From positions 6,292,903 to 6,356,902 of the forward strand of contig OZ038318.1 of NCBI GenBank assembly GCA_964035775.1: 64,000 nt of DNA, read 5' to 3'. A program made the position numbers and the translations under genes. Shown one piece after another: positions 12,650 to 24,507 of the stretch (position 1 is its first letter; every line of letters starts with the position of its first letter). The notes under the pieces are model-generated. The model did not search any database. It had not been told where the DNA came from and saw nothing but the letters and a program-made list of their open reading frames with translations. This DNA comes from Osedax frankpressi (Eukaryota; Annelida; Polychaeta; Sabellida; Siboglinidae).

Positions 12650-14090
12650 TTATTGCTCGGAAAGTCTGGTGATATCATGTCCTGAAAGTTCTCTGGCATA
12701 GACTTTCAACTGTAAAAGAAAAGTAATATGTAAGTAATATAATATTGTGTATGTAATATAAATGTATATATTAGTTATTTGAGATGAATACGTTCACTAT
12801 AATTTCACTATTATACCTCATCCACGAGTCCTATATGGTAGAATTGACCACATCTAGCTCCGACATCCATTAGATGATAGTTGTGTGCCATAGATCCGAT
12901 CATAACTTCGGAGCTCACTAATACACTGTTGAAGTACACCTTAATAGATTCTCCATTGAATACCAAGGCCACATGATTCCATGTATTAACATTCACCGTC
13001 TGTAAATTATCAAAACTTAATATATTCACTATCCTGTATGTAAAATTTAAATCAAGAACATTTTAATTATATTCTATTATGAAAAATTACATTCACAATT
13101 ATTTCTAGTAATATAACTAACTGCAAGTCCAGTAGATATTACATTATTTTGTGTTGTTTTCCCCTCGTAGTAAAACTTTCCCGAAGAGTATCCTGCTTCA
13201 AATGTTGACGTTTGCTTACAGTCGCTATTGCTTATTACTGCAGATTTTCCAGAAACTACAGATGGAAATATATTATTAATATATACATTTAATTATAATA
13301 GGCGTTCTCTATTACATAAATATTTTTGATTTCGGTGTAATTTATTTAACTATTATTATATCAGAAAGATGTAAAGGATAAAATACCTGATGTTGGTTTA
13401 AAGAAGAAGGAAATCGATAACTTCGTAACATTATTTCGACAAAAAAATCCGTGGAAAAACGGTACTTCCAAATATCCATTGCCGTCGAACTTTGCGACTC
13501 TACCTCGTACATCGTCCGTTACCAAGACAACCTTTCCGCTTCCGACTTGGACACTAAGCGCCTGGGTACAGGTAACGTCGTTGAGGTGTTCATCGTAAGG
13601 GAAGTGTAGGAGTATATCGTTGTCGCAAGAATAAACTGGGTATTTGCTACACTCCACGGATAATGTTTCAACGGTTGTAGATGTTGCAATTGGACTTCCG
13701 ATAACTCCGATTTCTTTACGAGTAATTGCAATTATAAATATATTATATAAACATATTATTATTATTAATGATTGAAGAGATAATTACAATAAAAAATCAT
13801 AACATAAACTTTATATGAAATTAATTGATATACGAATAATATAATATTAGATGAATGAGTATTATTAACGTACAAATATTGCATGGAAATAAGTTACGCA
13901 ACAATGTTCATGAATGTTCACGATCAAGCAACACATCGTTTAATATTACATAAAGGAATTTTTAGCCTTTTGAGTTATGTAATTATGAATTATTAATAAC
14001 ATTTGTAGGTAATCAATGAATTATATAGTAATTTAATAATTAATACTTACCGAGCAAACACATCGATACAAGAGTAAATAATTTCATCAT
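12650..14090 (-). CDS. Secreted single LamG-domain protein, gene C (5 exons)
   Basis: Exons on the minus strand: 14090-14051, 13713-13387, 13255-13122, 12999-12817 and 12709-12650. They total 744 bases, or 247 residues, with no stop. The signal peptide begins MMKLFTLVSMCLL. The mature protein carries one LamG domain with TWNHVALVFNGE and MDVGARCGQFYHIGLVDE motifs, and ends in SGHDITRLSEQ. Compared with its inverted partner D I see only a few amino-acid differences: Phe/Ile in the signal peptide, Asn/His in exon 3, His/Asn in exon 4, and Glu/Lys near the C-terminus. A conserved promoter lies about 100-160 bases upstream. Function is inferred as extracellular carbohydrate, protein or matrix binding; the ligand is unknown. 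Confidence 0.9.
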
Positions 14091-14182
14091 TTTTACTGCT
14101 TTTTATAACTCTTTATAAAGTAATATTAATATTTTCTTATATTTTAGTTCAGCTGATTTGAAATTGTATTCTGATTTTAACT

Positions 14183-14249
14183 TCTTATATACTAGAATCT
14201 AATAACCACGTGATCTTATTAATCACTCAAGCGTGAAATATCATTGATG
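14183..14249 (-). promoter_or_regulatory. Conserved core-promoter block, gene C
   Basis: The reverse complement reads ATTTCACGCTTGAGTGATTA, then AAGATCACGTGGTTATTAGA, then a TATA-like AGTATATAAG. It is the same as the gene D block except for one or two bases. The E-box CACGTG is an intact palindrome. Confidence 0.65.
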
Positions 14250-14464
14250 TTGAAATTTTATTATTCGGTACACGTAATATTAATACGTAATATCAATGTG
14301 TCATATCAATGAGTCACAGGAATTTTTATGCTATATTTGCACTTTAATATTCGATTCAATAAATGTGTGCTCTTAAATAGTAAATAATTAAATAGTAATA
14401 AACGTAGTCACGAATAAATATTAAACTATGACTATATATATTTTTTAAATACTAATATATTAAT

Positions 14465-14468
14465 GATA

Positions 14469-14515
<47 letters not shown>
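14465..14515. repeat. (AT)n microsatellite
   Basis: A pure AT tract upstream of gene C. A further tract at about 14935-14985 is the one next to which the reverse-transcriptase relic lies. Confidence 0.9.
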
Positions 14516-14932
14516 TTAAAAATCTTAGTAACTTATATTATTATTTTGTCCAAACTTTGTTATTTAAACTTATACATTATTTAAACTTATATATCTATTG
14601 TTATGAACTTACTATATATATTTATATCACCTGTATGCCGTTCTAATTAATTAATAGAAATATTTGACTATAGTAATATTAATTAATAGTAATAATTAAA
14701 TATAGTAATAATAATAAATAATAATAATTAAGTATAATATAGTAATAATTAATAATAGTAATACTTAAGTTTAGTTTCATTATTTTATTATTATAATTAT
14801 TATTATATAAAATAATTATTTAACATTCATATAAGTTCTAATTATTTCAGGTTAACAAATCATGAAAAAAAAGATAAAAATATCCAAACAAATAAAATTG
14901 AGTTAACAAAATTATTTGTTTATTGTGACTTT

Positions 14933-14986
<54 letters not shown>

Positions 14987-14989
14987 TAT

Positions 14990-15820
14990 ATTATATTCTA
15001 CATTACTCAGGATTTATGAAATACAATTAAAGCAAGTAATTAAGAAATCTAGAAAAAGTTATGATTTATGACATATTGAGTTATAATATAATTCTTTATA
15101 ACTACTGACATACTTATTATATTATATTAATAATATGCCATATATTGTGATTAATTCTAAATTGAGATTAGTATAAATATTACATGAATGACTGTTATAA
15201 TACCTGACATACTAAAACAGTCACTATTCTCACTTATCCATAACAACCAATCTCTTGACTCGTCTATACTAGCAAACTAACATCCAATATCACAGCTACC
15301 ACTACTGGCTAAAATAATTTTTAAAACTTTTTATAGGCAATTTATCAACTATTTAAATGAAAATCAAATTATATAAAAGTCACCATGCTTTATAAAGAAT
15401 CACATTACTAGAATGGTGGCAGTTTCTTTATGTGATGACATTCTATATTCTACTTCTCCGACACTTCTGTCACATTAGATTTTAACGTATTACAATCCCG
15501 ACAAATTTGCATTGACATCTGCGAGTTGTCTTTTAAATAAGTTTGAAATGTTTTAAACTACAAACCCCGTACAAATTAAGAAATAACTATCATCCAGACA
15601 TATTTTGGAATATCTCGAGGCTCTGTACTATTGCCGATACATTTCTCTCTATATATGTTGATCAATTGGTTCTAATATATATTGTTTGTAATGTGTACGC
15701 TGATGATATTGTGCTATATAAAACAAACGAATTGCATTACTTCAACTATATAACTACATATCTACTAATAAAACTAAACAGAAAGTCATATAAATACTAT
15801 TCAATTAATCAATCAATTCT
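14990..15820 (+). mobile_element. Non-LTR-type reverse transcriptase relic 1
   Basis: A plus-strand frame here carries VYADDIVLYKT, the catalytic YADD box in a context typical of LINE-type reverse transcriptases. The extent is judged from comparison: the A-side flank (around 5660) and a second site near 18740 read straight across where this segment is present. It is a short, broken fragment with no recognisable ends. LINE family cannot be assigned. Confidence 0.6.
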
Positions 15821-16845
15821 ATTTGGAAAATACATAATAAAAAGAGATACCATTAATCATCAATATAAATTATATGTTTAATGTTACAGATATAATACAT
15901 CAAATAATATCGAGATTGGTTATTTCTATCTCATTAATCAACATGACGACATCTAGTAGAGTTATATAATAAATATTTGCAATTGATAATAAAGCACTTT
16001 GGCATTTATTTTAATTGTTTTAGACAATTAGAAGATAATTTAATAATTTAATAATGATAGTTATATTATGTATTATAATAACTCATATTATTTAGTTTCT
16101 TATGCTACAATATTTGTAATTTCTTATTTTATACTAATACATATATATATATTTATATATATATAAATATATATATATATATAAGTATACACATATTTTA
16201 ATTATCGTAGATTAATATTTTGCTAAATAAAAAGATTTATAATGATAATAGATGAATTTTAATATTAAATAAGTTAAATATTTTTGTATGATTTAAAAAC
16301 AATATATAACAATAACACATATGATATAACTAAGTGATTAAACTGTTTGCTATTATTATTTAAATATATCAGAATTTATGGTTTATGAATTTACGATTTA
16401 AGGTTTTACCCAAGATTGCTAATATATCACCAAAATTACCTGATTCTAATAATATATATAATATAATAATATGTTTATATATAATTAACGTAATTGAATA
16501 TTTTAATATCTCATTCCTAAAGTGGACGTAACCAAATAATGATAATATATAGATTTTACTCCATCAAGTATCTAAGTAATCTTAGCTTTTACGAGATTAT
16601 ATTGTTGTGAAAACACGTATTTCCTTCGATAATGAATTTAGTTTTATATGAGATGAGTTTTTAACGATAATAATATATAGACGATGTTATAAATATATAT
16701 AATATATATTATTATTTAATTTGTTTATAAACATCATCATGTTAGCGTTTATATTAAGAAATAATTTCCGTTGTTATCGAGATTCGATAACTAAATAAGT
16801 AAATCTAATTTTTATATTTATAAATACTTACTATTTATAAATATT

Positions 16846-16846
<1 letters not shown>
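15820..16846. repeat. Duplicated flank sequence
   Basis: No gene. About 15800-16190 is another copy of the dispersed flank repeat. About 16500-16846 matches the 3' flank of gene C (12020-12400) in the same direction and that of gene D (21200-21620) reversed. A landmark is 'tttactccatcaagtatct'. This indicates an extra downstream flank without its gene. Confidence 0.75.

Positions 16847-16912
<66 letters not shown>
16847..16912. repeat. (TAC)n microsatellite at the axis of the inverted repeat
   Basis: About 22 uninterrupted TAC units. It lies within about 100 bases of the axis of symmetry (near 16,820) of the C/D inverted repeat. Confidence 0.95.
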
Positions 16913-16913
<1 letters not shown>

Positions 16914-17259
16914 ATCATTTAAATATATATTTTTATAGTTATATATTGTTATTAAAACATACAAAAATCTTTTTATGTGTTTTATTTTATGTGTTATATC
17001 TGTAACATTTAAACATATACTTTATATTGATGATTATTGTATCTCTTTTTATTATGTATTTATTTTTAGATATATCTTTATTTTCCAAAAAGAATATAAA
17101 TATATATATATATAAATATTAGTATAATATAAATTTATATATATCTGTATTTTCTAAAAAGAATTTATTTGATTGATTGAAATGTATTTATTTGACTTTC
17201 TGTTTAATTATATTGGTATTTATGTAGTTAAGTAGTTAAGTAATTAAATCGGTTGGTTT

Positions 17260-18390
17260 TAGTAGAAATATAGTTCCTATTTATCTATTAAGTATACACG
17301 CAAGTCCAGTTATTATAGATAATTTAGTTACAGTTGGTGTTGAGTTACAGTAGTTAAATGTGGAAAGTACAAGTGATTGGGTGAGAAGTTTAGCAGAAAG
17401 TAAATCTATAAATGATCTTATTTTATGTGTGTTGTAGTGTTGGATGTTATTGTTTTAACAACAAATGTATATGTTCAGTGGAATCGAGGGATGTGTTAAT
17501 TTATCCCCGATATATTTGAGTTTTGATTTCAAGGTAATTGGTGAGTTATGTATGTAGTGTGTGGGGGAATTTTAAAATGTAGTGTACGTATCGGTGTACA
17601 GTAATTAAGATGTAGTCGAGTTTAACTGTAAGTGGATAATCTAAGTTCTAGTTTGTGAGCATTACTCACATATTTATATAGAAAAATATCATCAGCGTAT
17701 TTATTATATACAACATTTGAGAAACAATTGATTAATAGTAGAATTGGTAATAGTAGATCTTCGAGATATTCCAAAATATATTTTATGTCGGGATAATAGT
17801 AATTTCTTAATTATTTCGGAGTAATGTCTGTGGTTTACAAAACTTCTAAAATAAATAGCGATGCCAATTTCAGTTAGTCGGGAGAGTAGTATGTTAATAG
17901 CTAGTGTAACAGAAGTGACACAGGTGTATAAGAATATGTAGAATGCCATCAAGTAAAGAAACTGCAATCGTTTGAGTAATGTGATTCTTTCTAAAGAGCA
18001 TGGTGACTTTTATCTAATTTTATTGTCATTTAAATAGTTGATAAACTACCTATAAAAAGTTTTTTTTAATTATTTTAGCCAGTAGTGGTAGCTGTGATAT
18101 TGGATGGTAGTTTGCTAGTATAGACGAGGCAATAGACTGGTTGTTATGGAAAGGTGTGAATATTGACTGTTTTAGTATGTCAGCTATTATAACAGTCATT
18201 ATGTTATATCTATACTAATCTCAATTTAGAATTAATCACAATATATGTCATATTATTAATATAATATAATAAGTTTATCAGTATTTATAAAGAATTATAT
18301 TATAACTCAATATGTCATAAATCATAACTTTTTCTAAAAATCTAGATTTCTTAATTACTTGCTTTAATTGTATTTCATAAATCCTGAATA

Positions 18391-18400
<10 letters not shown>
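17260..18400 (-). mobile_element. Non-LTR-type reverse transcriptase relic 2
   Basis: Minus-strand frames around 17640-17970 show an RT-like GISRR...LFLK segment followed by KYADDIFLYK. Its sequence at about 17920-18400 parallels relic 3 (22540-22960) in the same direction and relic 1 reversed. This is the longest of the three fragments. It is a broken fossil; LINE-like assignment rests on the YADD box and its spacing. Confidence 0.6.

Positions 18401-18453
<53 letters not shown>
18396..18453. repeat. (TA)n microsatellite
   Basis: A pure TA run, followed by 'aaaagtcacaataaa', the same junction seen near 14930 and 18760. Confidence 0.9.
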
Positions 18454-18456
<3 letters not shown>

Positions 18457-19388
18457 TCACAATAAATAAATATTCTTGTTAACTCAATTTAATTTATATG
18501 GGTAATTTTCTTTCATGATTTGTTAATTGATTACAATAATTTGGTCTAAATGTCAAAGTGCTTTATTATCAATTGCAAATATTTATTTTAAAAAATTAAT
18601 GAGGTAGAACTAACCTATCTCAATATTAGTTGATATATTATATCTGTAACATTTAAACATATAATTTATATTGATTGATTATTGTATCTCTTTTTATTAT
18701 GTATTAATTTTTAGATATATCTTTATTTTCCAAAAAGAATATAAATATATATATAAATATTTAAAAGTCACAATAAACAAATACTTTTGTTTTATAAATA
18801 AACAAACTCAATTTTATTTGTATGGATATTTTTTTCATTTTGCTATGATTTGTTAACCTGAAATAATTAGAACTTATATGAATGTTAAATAATTATTTAA
18901 AATAATAATAAAATAATGAAACTATACTTAAGTATTACTATTATTTATTATTACTATATTATACTTAATTAGTATTATTACTATATTTAATTATTACTAT
19001 TAATTAATATTATTATAATCAATTATTTCTATTAATTAATTAGAACGGAATACCGTGATATAACTATATGTAGTAGGTTTATAACAATAGATACGGGTAT
19101 AAGTTTAAATAACATAAGTTTGGACAAAATAATAACATAAGATACAAAGATTTTTCAATGCATATATATATATATATTCTATCATTAATATATTAGTATT
19201 TAAAAAATATATAGTCATAGTTTAAAATGTATTCGTGGCTATGTTTATTACTATTTAATTATTTACTATTTAAGAGCAAACATTTATAGAATCGAATATT
19301 AAAGTGCAAATATATCATAAAAATTCCTGCGACTCATTGATATGACTCATTGATGTTACGCATTGATATTACAAAATTTCAACATCAA

Positions 19389-19449
19389 TGATATTTCACG
19401 CTTGAGTGATTAATAAGATCACGTGGTTATTAGATTCTAGTATATAAGA
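19389..19449 (+). promoter_or_regulatory. Conserved core-promoter block, gene D
   Basis: TGATATTTCACGCTTGAGTG, then ATTAATAAGATCACGTGGTT, then TATATAAG at 19441-19448. The TATA box is about 94 bases before the ATG, so a start site near 19470 is expected. The E-box is CACGTG. Confidence 0.65.
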
Positions 19450-19541
19450 AGTTAAAATCAGAATACAATTTCAAATCAGCTGAACTAAAATATAAGAAAA
19501 TATTAATATTACTTTATAAAGAGTTATAAAAAGCAGTAAAA

Positions 19542-21002
19542 ATGATGAAATTAATTACTCTTGTATCGATGTGTTTGCTCGGTAAGTATTAATTATTAAA
19601 TTACTATATAATTCATTGATTACCTACAAATGTTATTAATAATTCATAATTACATAACTCAAAAGGCTAAAAATTCCTTTATGTAATATTAAACGATGTG
19701 TTGCTTGATCATGAACATTCATGAACATTGTTGCGTAACTTATTTCCATGCAATATTTGTACGTTAATAATACTCATTCATCTAATATTATATTATTCGT
19801 ATATCAATTAATTTCATATAAAGTTTATGTTATGATTTTTTATTGTAATTATCTCTTCAATCATTAATAATAATATGTTTATATAATATATTTATAATTG
19901 CAATTACTCGTAAAGAAATCGGAGTTATCGGAAGTCCAATTGCAACATCTACAACCGTTGAAACATTATCCGTGGAGTGTAGCAAATACCCAGTTTATTC
20001 TTGCGACAACGATATACTCCTACACTTCCCTTACGATGAACACCTCAACGACGTTACATGTACCCAGGCGCTTAGTGTCCAAGTCGGAAGCGGAAAGGTT
20101 GTCTTGGTAACGGACGATGTACGAGGTAGAGTCGCAAAGTTCGACGGCAATGGATATTTGGAAGTACCGTTTTTCCACGGATTTTTTTGTCGAAATAATG
20201 TTACGAAGTTATCGATTTCCTTCTTCTTTAAACCAACATCAGGTATTTTATCCTTTACATCTTTCTGATATAATAATAGTTAAATAAATTACACCGAAAT
20301 CAAAAATATTTATGTAATAGAGAACGCCTATTATAATTAAATGTATATATTAATAATATATTTCCATCTGTAGTTTCTGGAAAGTCTGCAGTAATAAGCC
20401 ATAGCGACTGTAAGCAAACGTCAACATTTGAAGCAGGATACTCTTCGGGAAAATTTTACTACGAGGGGAAAACAACACAAAATAATGTAATATCTACTGG
20501 ACTTGCAGTTAGTTATATTACTAGAAATAATTGTGAATGTAATTTTTCATAATGAATATGAATATGATAATTCTCATGAATATAATTAAAATGTTCTTGA
20601 TTTAAATTTGACATACAAGATAGACAATATATTAAGTTTTGATAATTTACAGACGGTGAATGTTAATACATGGAACCATGTGGCCTTGGTATTCAATGGA
20701 GAATCTATTAAGGTGTACTTCAACAGTGTATTAGTGAGCTCCGAAGTTATGATCGGATCTATGGCAAACAACTATCATCTAATGGATGTCGGAGCTAGAT
20801 GTGGTCAATTCTACCATATAGGACTCGTGGATGAGGTATAATAGTGAAATTATAGTGAATGTATTCATCTCAAATAACTAATGTATACGTTTATATTATA
20901 TACACAATATTATATTACTTACATATTACTTTTCTTTTACAGTTGAAAGTTTATGCCAGAGAACTTTCAGGACATGATATCACCAGACTTTCCAAGCAAT
21001 AA
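19542..21002 (+). CDS. Secreted single LamG-domain protein, gene D (5 exons)
   Basis: Exons 19542-19581, 19916-20242, 20374-20507, 20653-20835 and 20943-21002 have GT/AG junctions and phases 1, 1, 0, 0. They total 744 bases, or 247 residues. The signal peptide begins MMKLITLVSMCLL; the first of two adjacent ATGs is taken as start. Exon 2 gives the N-terminal half of the LamG fold, with cysteines in VECSKYP, SCDND, VTCTQ and FFCRNN. Exon 3 adds SDCKQTSTFEAGYSSGK and exon 4 TWNHVALVFNGE...ARCGQFYHIGLVDE. Exon 5 closes with LKVYARELSGHDITRLSKQ. This is the clearest member of the family and the inverted near-twin of gene C. Poly(A) signals are at 21069-21074 and 21108-21113. Confidence 0.92.
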
Positions 21003-21107
21003 TTTTCTAGTCATTAATTTTTTTTATTTATTTATACTTTTTTAATTCATTTTATTTATTTATTTACGAATAAATATACAACTTCTATTTTATGTATATG
21101 ATGATTC

Positions 21108-21113
21108 AATAAA
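21108..21113 (+). terminator. Poly(A) signal of gene D
   Basis: AATAAA about 105 bases after the stop, in a context shared with gene E (9547). An alternative AATAAA is at 21069-21074. Confidence 0.6.
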
Positions 21114-21943
21114 TACATCACATTCATATGTTTTACATTATGTTATAAAAGTGAAATTATTTCAAATACGTTTGATAACGAATCATAATTTATAAGCTTA
21201 GTTTAACATAGTAAGTATACATATTATAAATTTCATATTTTATTTCTTTACATTATAATATTTTCTTATTACACTAATATAGTTTGTTAAATATGGTAAG
21301 TTTTTATAAATATAAAAATTAGATTTACTTATTTAGTTATTGGGATACGATTACAAACAAGAATGTATTTCTTAATATGGTGGTGAATGTATTTATACAC
21401 TAATTAAATAATAATATATATTATATATATTTATAACATCGTTTATATATTATTATCGTTAAAAACTCATCTCATATAGAACTAAATTCACTATCGAAGG
21501 ACATACGTGTTTTCACAACAATATAATCTCGTAAAAACTAAGATTACTTAGATACTTGATGGAGTAAAATCTATATATTGACATTATTTGGTTACGTCCA
21601 CTTTAGGAATGAGATATTAAAATATTGAATTACGTTGATTATATATAAACATAGTATTATATTATATATATTATTAGAATCAGGTCATTTTGGTGATATA
21701 TTAGCAATCTTGGGTAAAACCTTAAATCATAAATTCATAAACCATAAATTCTGATATATTTAAATAATAATAGCAAACAGTTTAATCACTTAGTTATATC
21801 ATATGTGTTATTGGTATATATTGTTTTTAAATCATACATCATCATATATTTAACTTATTTAATATTAAAATTCATCTATTATCATTGTAACTCTTTTTAT
21901 TTAGTAAAATATTAATCTACGATAATTAAAATATTTGTATACT

Positions 21944-21975
<32 letters not shown>

Positions 21976-22139
21976 TAAAATAAGAAATTACAAATATTGT
22001 AACATAAGAAACTAAATAATATGAGTTATTATAATACATAATATAACTATCATTATTAAATTATTAAATTATCTTCTAATTGTCTAACAATTAAAATAAA
22101 TGCCAAAGTGCTTTATTATCAATTGCAAATATTTATTAT

Positions 22140-23003
22140 ATAACTCTACTAGATGTTGTCATGTTAATGAGATAGAAATAACCAATCTCGATATTATTTG
22201 ATGTAGTAAATATGTAGTTATATAGTTGAAGAAATGCAATGTGTTTGTTTTATATAGCACAATATCATCAGCGTACACATTACAAACAATATATATTAGA
22301 ACCAATTGATCAACATATATAAAGGAAGCATATATAGAGAGAAATGTATCGGCAATAGTACAGAGCCTCGAGATATTCCAAACTATGTCTGGATGATAGT
22401 TATTTCTTAATTTGTACGGGGTTTGTAGTTTAAAACATTTCAAACTTATTTAAAAGACAACTCGCAGATGTCAATGCAAATTTGTCGGGATTGTAATACG
22501 TTAAAGTCTAATGTGACAGAAGTGTCGGAGAAGTAGAATATAGAATGTCATCACATAAAGAAACTGCCACCATTCTAGTAATGTGATTCTTTATAAAGCA
22601 TGGTGACTTTTATATAATTTGATTTTCATTTAAATAGTTGATAAACTGACTATAAAATTGATTTTAAATTATTTTAGCCAGTAGTGGTAGCTGTGATATT
22701 GGATGCTAGTTTACTAGTATAGACGAGTCAAGAAATTGGTTGTTATGGATAAGTGAGAATAGTGACTGTTTTGTATGTCGGGTTTAACAGTCATTCATGT
22801 TATATTTATACTATTCTCAATTTAGAATTAATCACAATATATGATATGTTATTAATATAATATAATAAGTATGTCAGTAGTTATAATGAATTATATTATA
22901 ACCCAATATGTCATAAATCATAACTTTTTTCTAGATTCTAGAATATCTAGTTTTCTTAATTACTTGTTTTAATTGTATTTCCATAAATCCTGAATAATGT
23001 AGA

Positions 23004-23040
<37 letters not shown>
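22140..23040 (-). mobile_element. Non-LTR-type reverse transcriptase relic 3
   Basis: Near-copy, in reverse complement, of relic 1 at 14990-15900. A minus-strand frame holds the same VYADDIVLYKTN box. It ends at a (TA)n tract at about 23008-23040, beyond which the sequence is unrelated. It is a broken fossil. Confidence 0.6.
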
Positions 23041-23520
23041 TAGATGCTATAGACCCGCGTTGCCCGCTATTCCATTGAATATTTTATCTAATTTTAATAC
23101 ATGTATATTAAGTTACATATATCGTATTTTTTTAATATGCAAATATTCAAAATCTAGCTCAATCGAAGTCATTGTCGAAGTAGTTTATAAATTACTAAAA
23201 TGTTGGCATTTGTGTAAGATGCAATATTATTATAGTTATCGGTATAAAGAATTGTTTATATATAATTAACTTTAATGATTGTCAAATTTAGTAAGCGGTA
23301 TTGTTATTGTCTATATAAGCTAAAAGTTATTAATATCGATATTATTAAATGTATGTATACTTATTTAAATATTGATAATCGTATAGTATATATTCATATA
23401 TCGGGTAATATAATAGACGTTTACCCGTATCACAGATATTACATTATCTTTATGATGAACAATATTTATAGTGAGTGATATTAACTATTATACTATACAT
23501 ATCGTAATACTAAATGTTAT
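23041..23520. other. Unique sequence, no supportable gene
   Basis: Begins abruptly with 'gacccgcgttgcccgct', G/C-rich for this region, directly after a TA tract, so this is a junction. Two adjacent short open frames (23060-23269 and 23275-23478) match nothing I recognise, and I do not call them genes. Confidence 0.5.
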
Positions 23521-23529
23521 GACATAATG

Positions 23530-23620
23530 TATTGGTGGATGTATGGATGCATGGATTGATGGATGGATATATGGATAGATTGGTGGATGGATAGACTGGT
23601 GGATAGATGAATGGGTGGAT

Positions 23621-23689
<69 letters not shown>

Positions 23690-23690
23690 A
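23530..23690. repeat. GGAT-type minisatellite plus (TA)n
   Basis: Imperfect TGGATGGA-type repeats at about 23530-23625 are followed by a TA run at about 23626-23686. Confidence 0.9.
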
Positions 23691-24004
23691 AAGTCATAAT
23701 AAACAAATACTCTTAACGTTAACTCATTTTTATTTGTATGGGTGATTTTATCTTTTTTTTATGATTTGTCAACCAGAAATAATTAGAACTTATATAAATT
23801 GTATATTTATTCGTGATTACGTTTATTAATATTTAGAATCATACATGCATTGAATCGAATATTAAAGTTCAAATATATCTAAACAATTCCTGTGACTCAT
23901 TGGTATGACTTATTGATATTACACATTGAAGTTACATATTAATATTACATGCATTGAATAATAAAATTTTAACTGCAATGATGTTTCACGATTGAGTGAT
24001 TAAT
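23690..24004 (+). other. Orphan 5' flank of the secreted-protein gene family
   Basis: This matches the gene D upstream region: 'aaaagtcataataaacaaat' near 18770 and 'gatgtttcacgattgagtga' near 19395. The match stops at about 24004, just before the E-box and TATA box. No signal-peptide exon follows. It is a fifth, gene-less copy of the unit. Confidence 0.75.
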
Positions 24005-24505
24005 TTGGATATTAATTTTATAATTATATATTATAATATTGAATAAACATATATTTTATATGTAATAATTATATTATCATACACGATTTACAAATTATTC
24101 TATATATAGAGTCTAACAAATATAATACACTAAAAAATATATCAACACCTATTTTTTTTTAGAATAAGTTTTGGAATACTATAGTTTCACTATAGTATCA
24201 AATTCTAGTTATGGCTAAATTCAAAATATAAATTTTAAGTAATATATCACATTAACTATTAATATATCTAGTATAGTTTGTTATTTCAAGTGTATTCCAT
24301 ATGTTATGAAAAAATGTATTATTGAAAATAAATATGCATTTTCCACATATTTTTCTATTTACATCGGTAGATTTACATCGTTTACAACTAGTAGAAGTTC
24401 TATTGATATCAATACAATATCTATATTTAATAATCAACCATATACGAACCACAAAGACATGCAAATTAAAAAGATAACATTATTTGTAAACGATGTAGTG
24501 TTGTA
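24005..24505. other. AT-rich sequence, no gene seen
   Basis: Overlapping short frames on both strands at about 24250-24506 match nothing known. 'ttatttgtaaacgatgtagt' near 24480 has a relative near 26365 (ttatttgtaaacaatgtag), hinting at an old duplicated segment. Confidence 0.5.
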
Positions 24506-24507
24506 AT

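Larger units (their letters stand above)
12020..14960. repeat. Left arm of large inverted repeat (gene C unit)
   Basis: The reverse complement of this stretch matches about 18770-21610 across gene, promoter and both flanks. Paired positions sum to about 33,600-33,700, so the axis is near 16,820. Coding exons are nearly identical; the exon 2 protein is identical between arms. Small indels are confined to flanks and introns. Confidence 0.88.
18770..21610. repeat. Right arm of large inverted repeat (gene D unit)
   Basis: Reverse-complement partner of 12020-14960, containing gene D with its promoter and 3' flank. Confidence 0.88.

Noticed and set aside
23060-23478. Two adjacent plus-strand frames of 69 and 67 codons
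   Set aside because: A/T-rich composition typical of chance frames here; no domain, no start context and no splice evidence.
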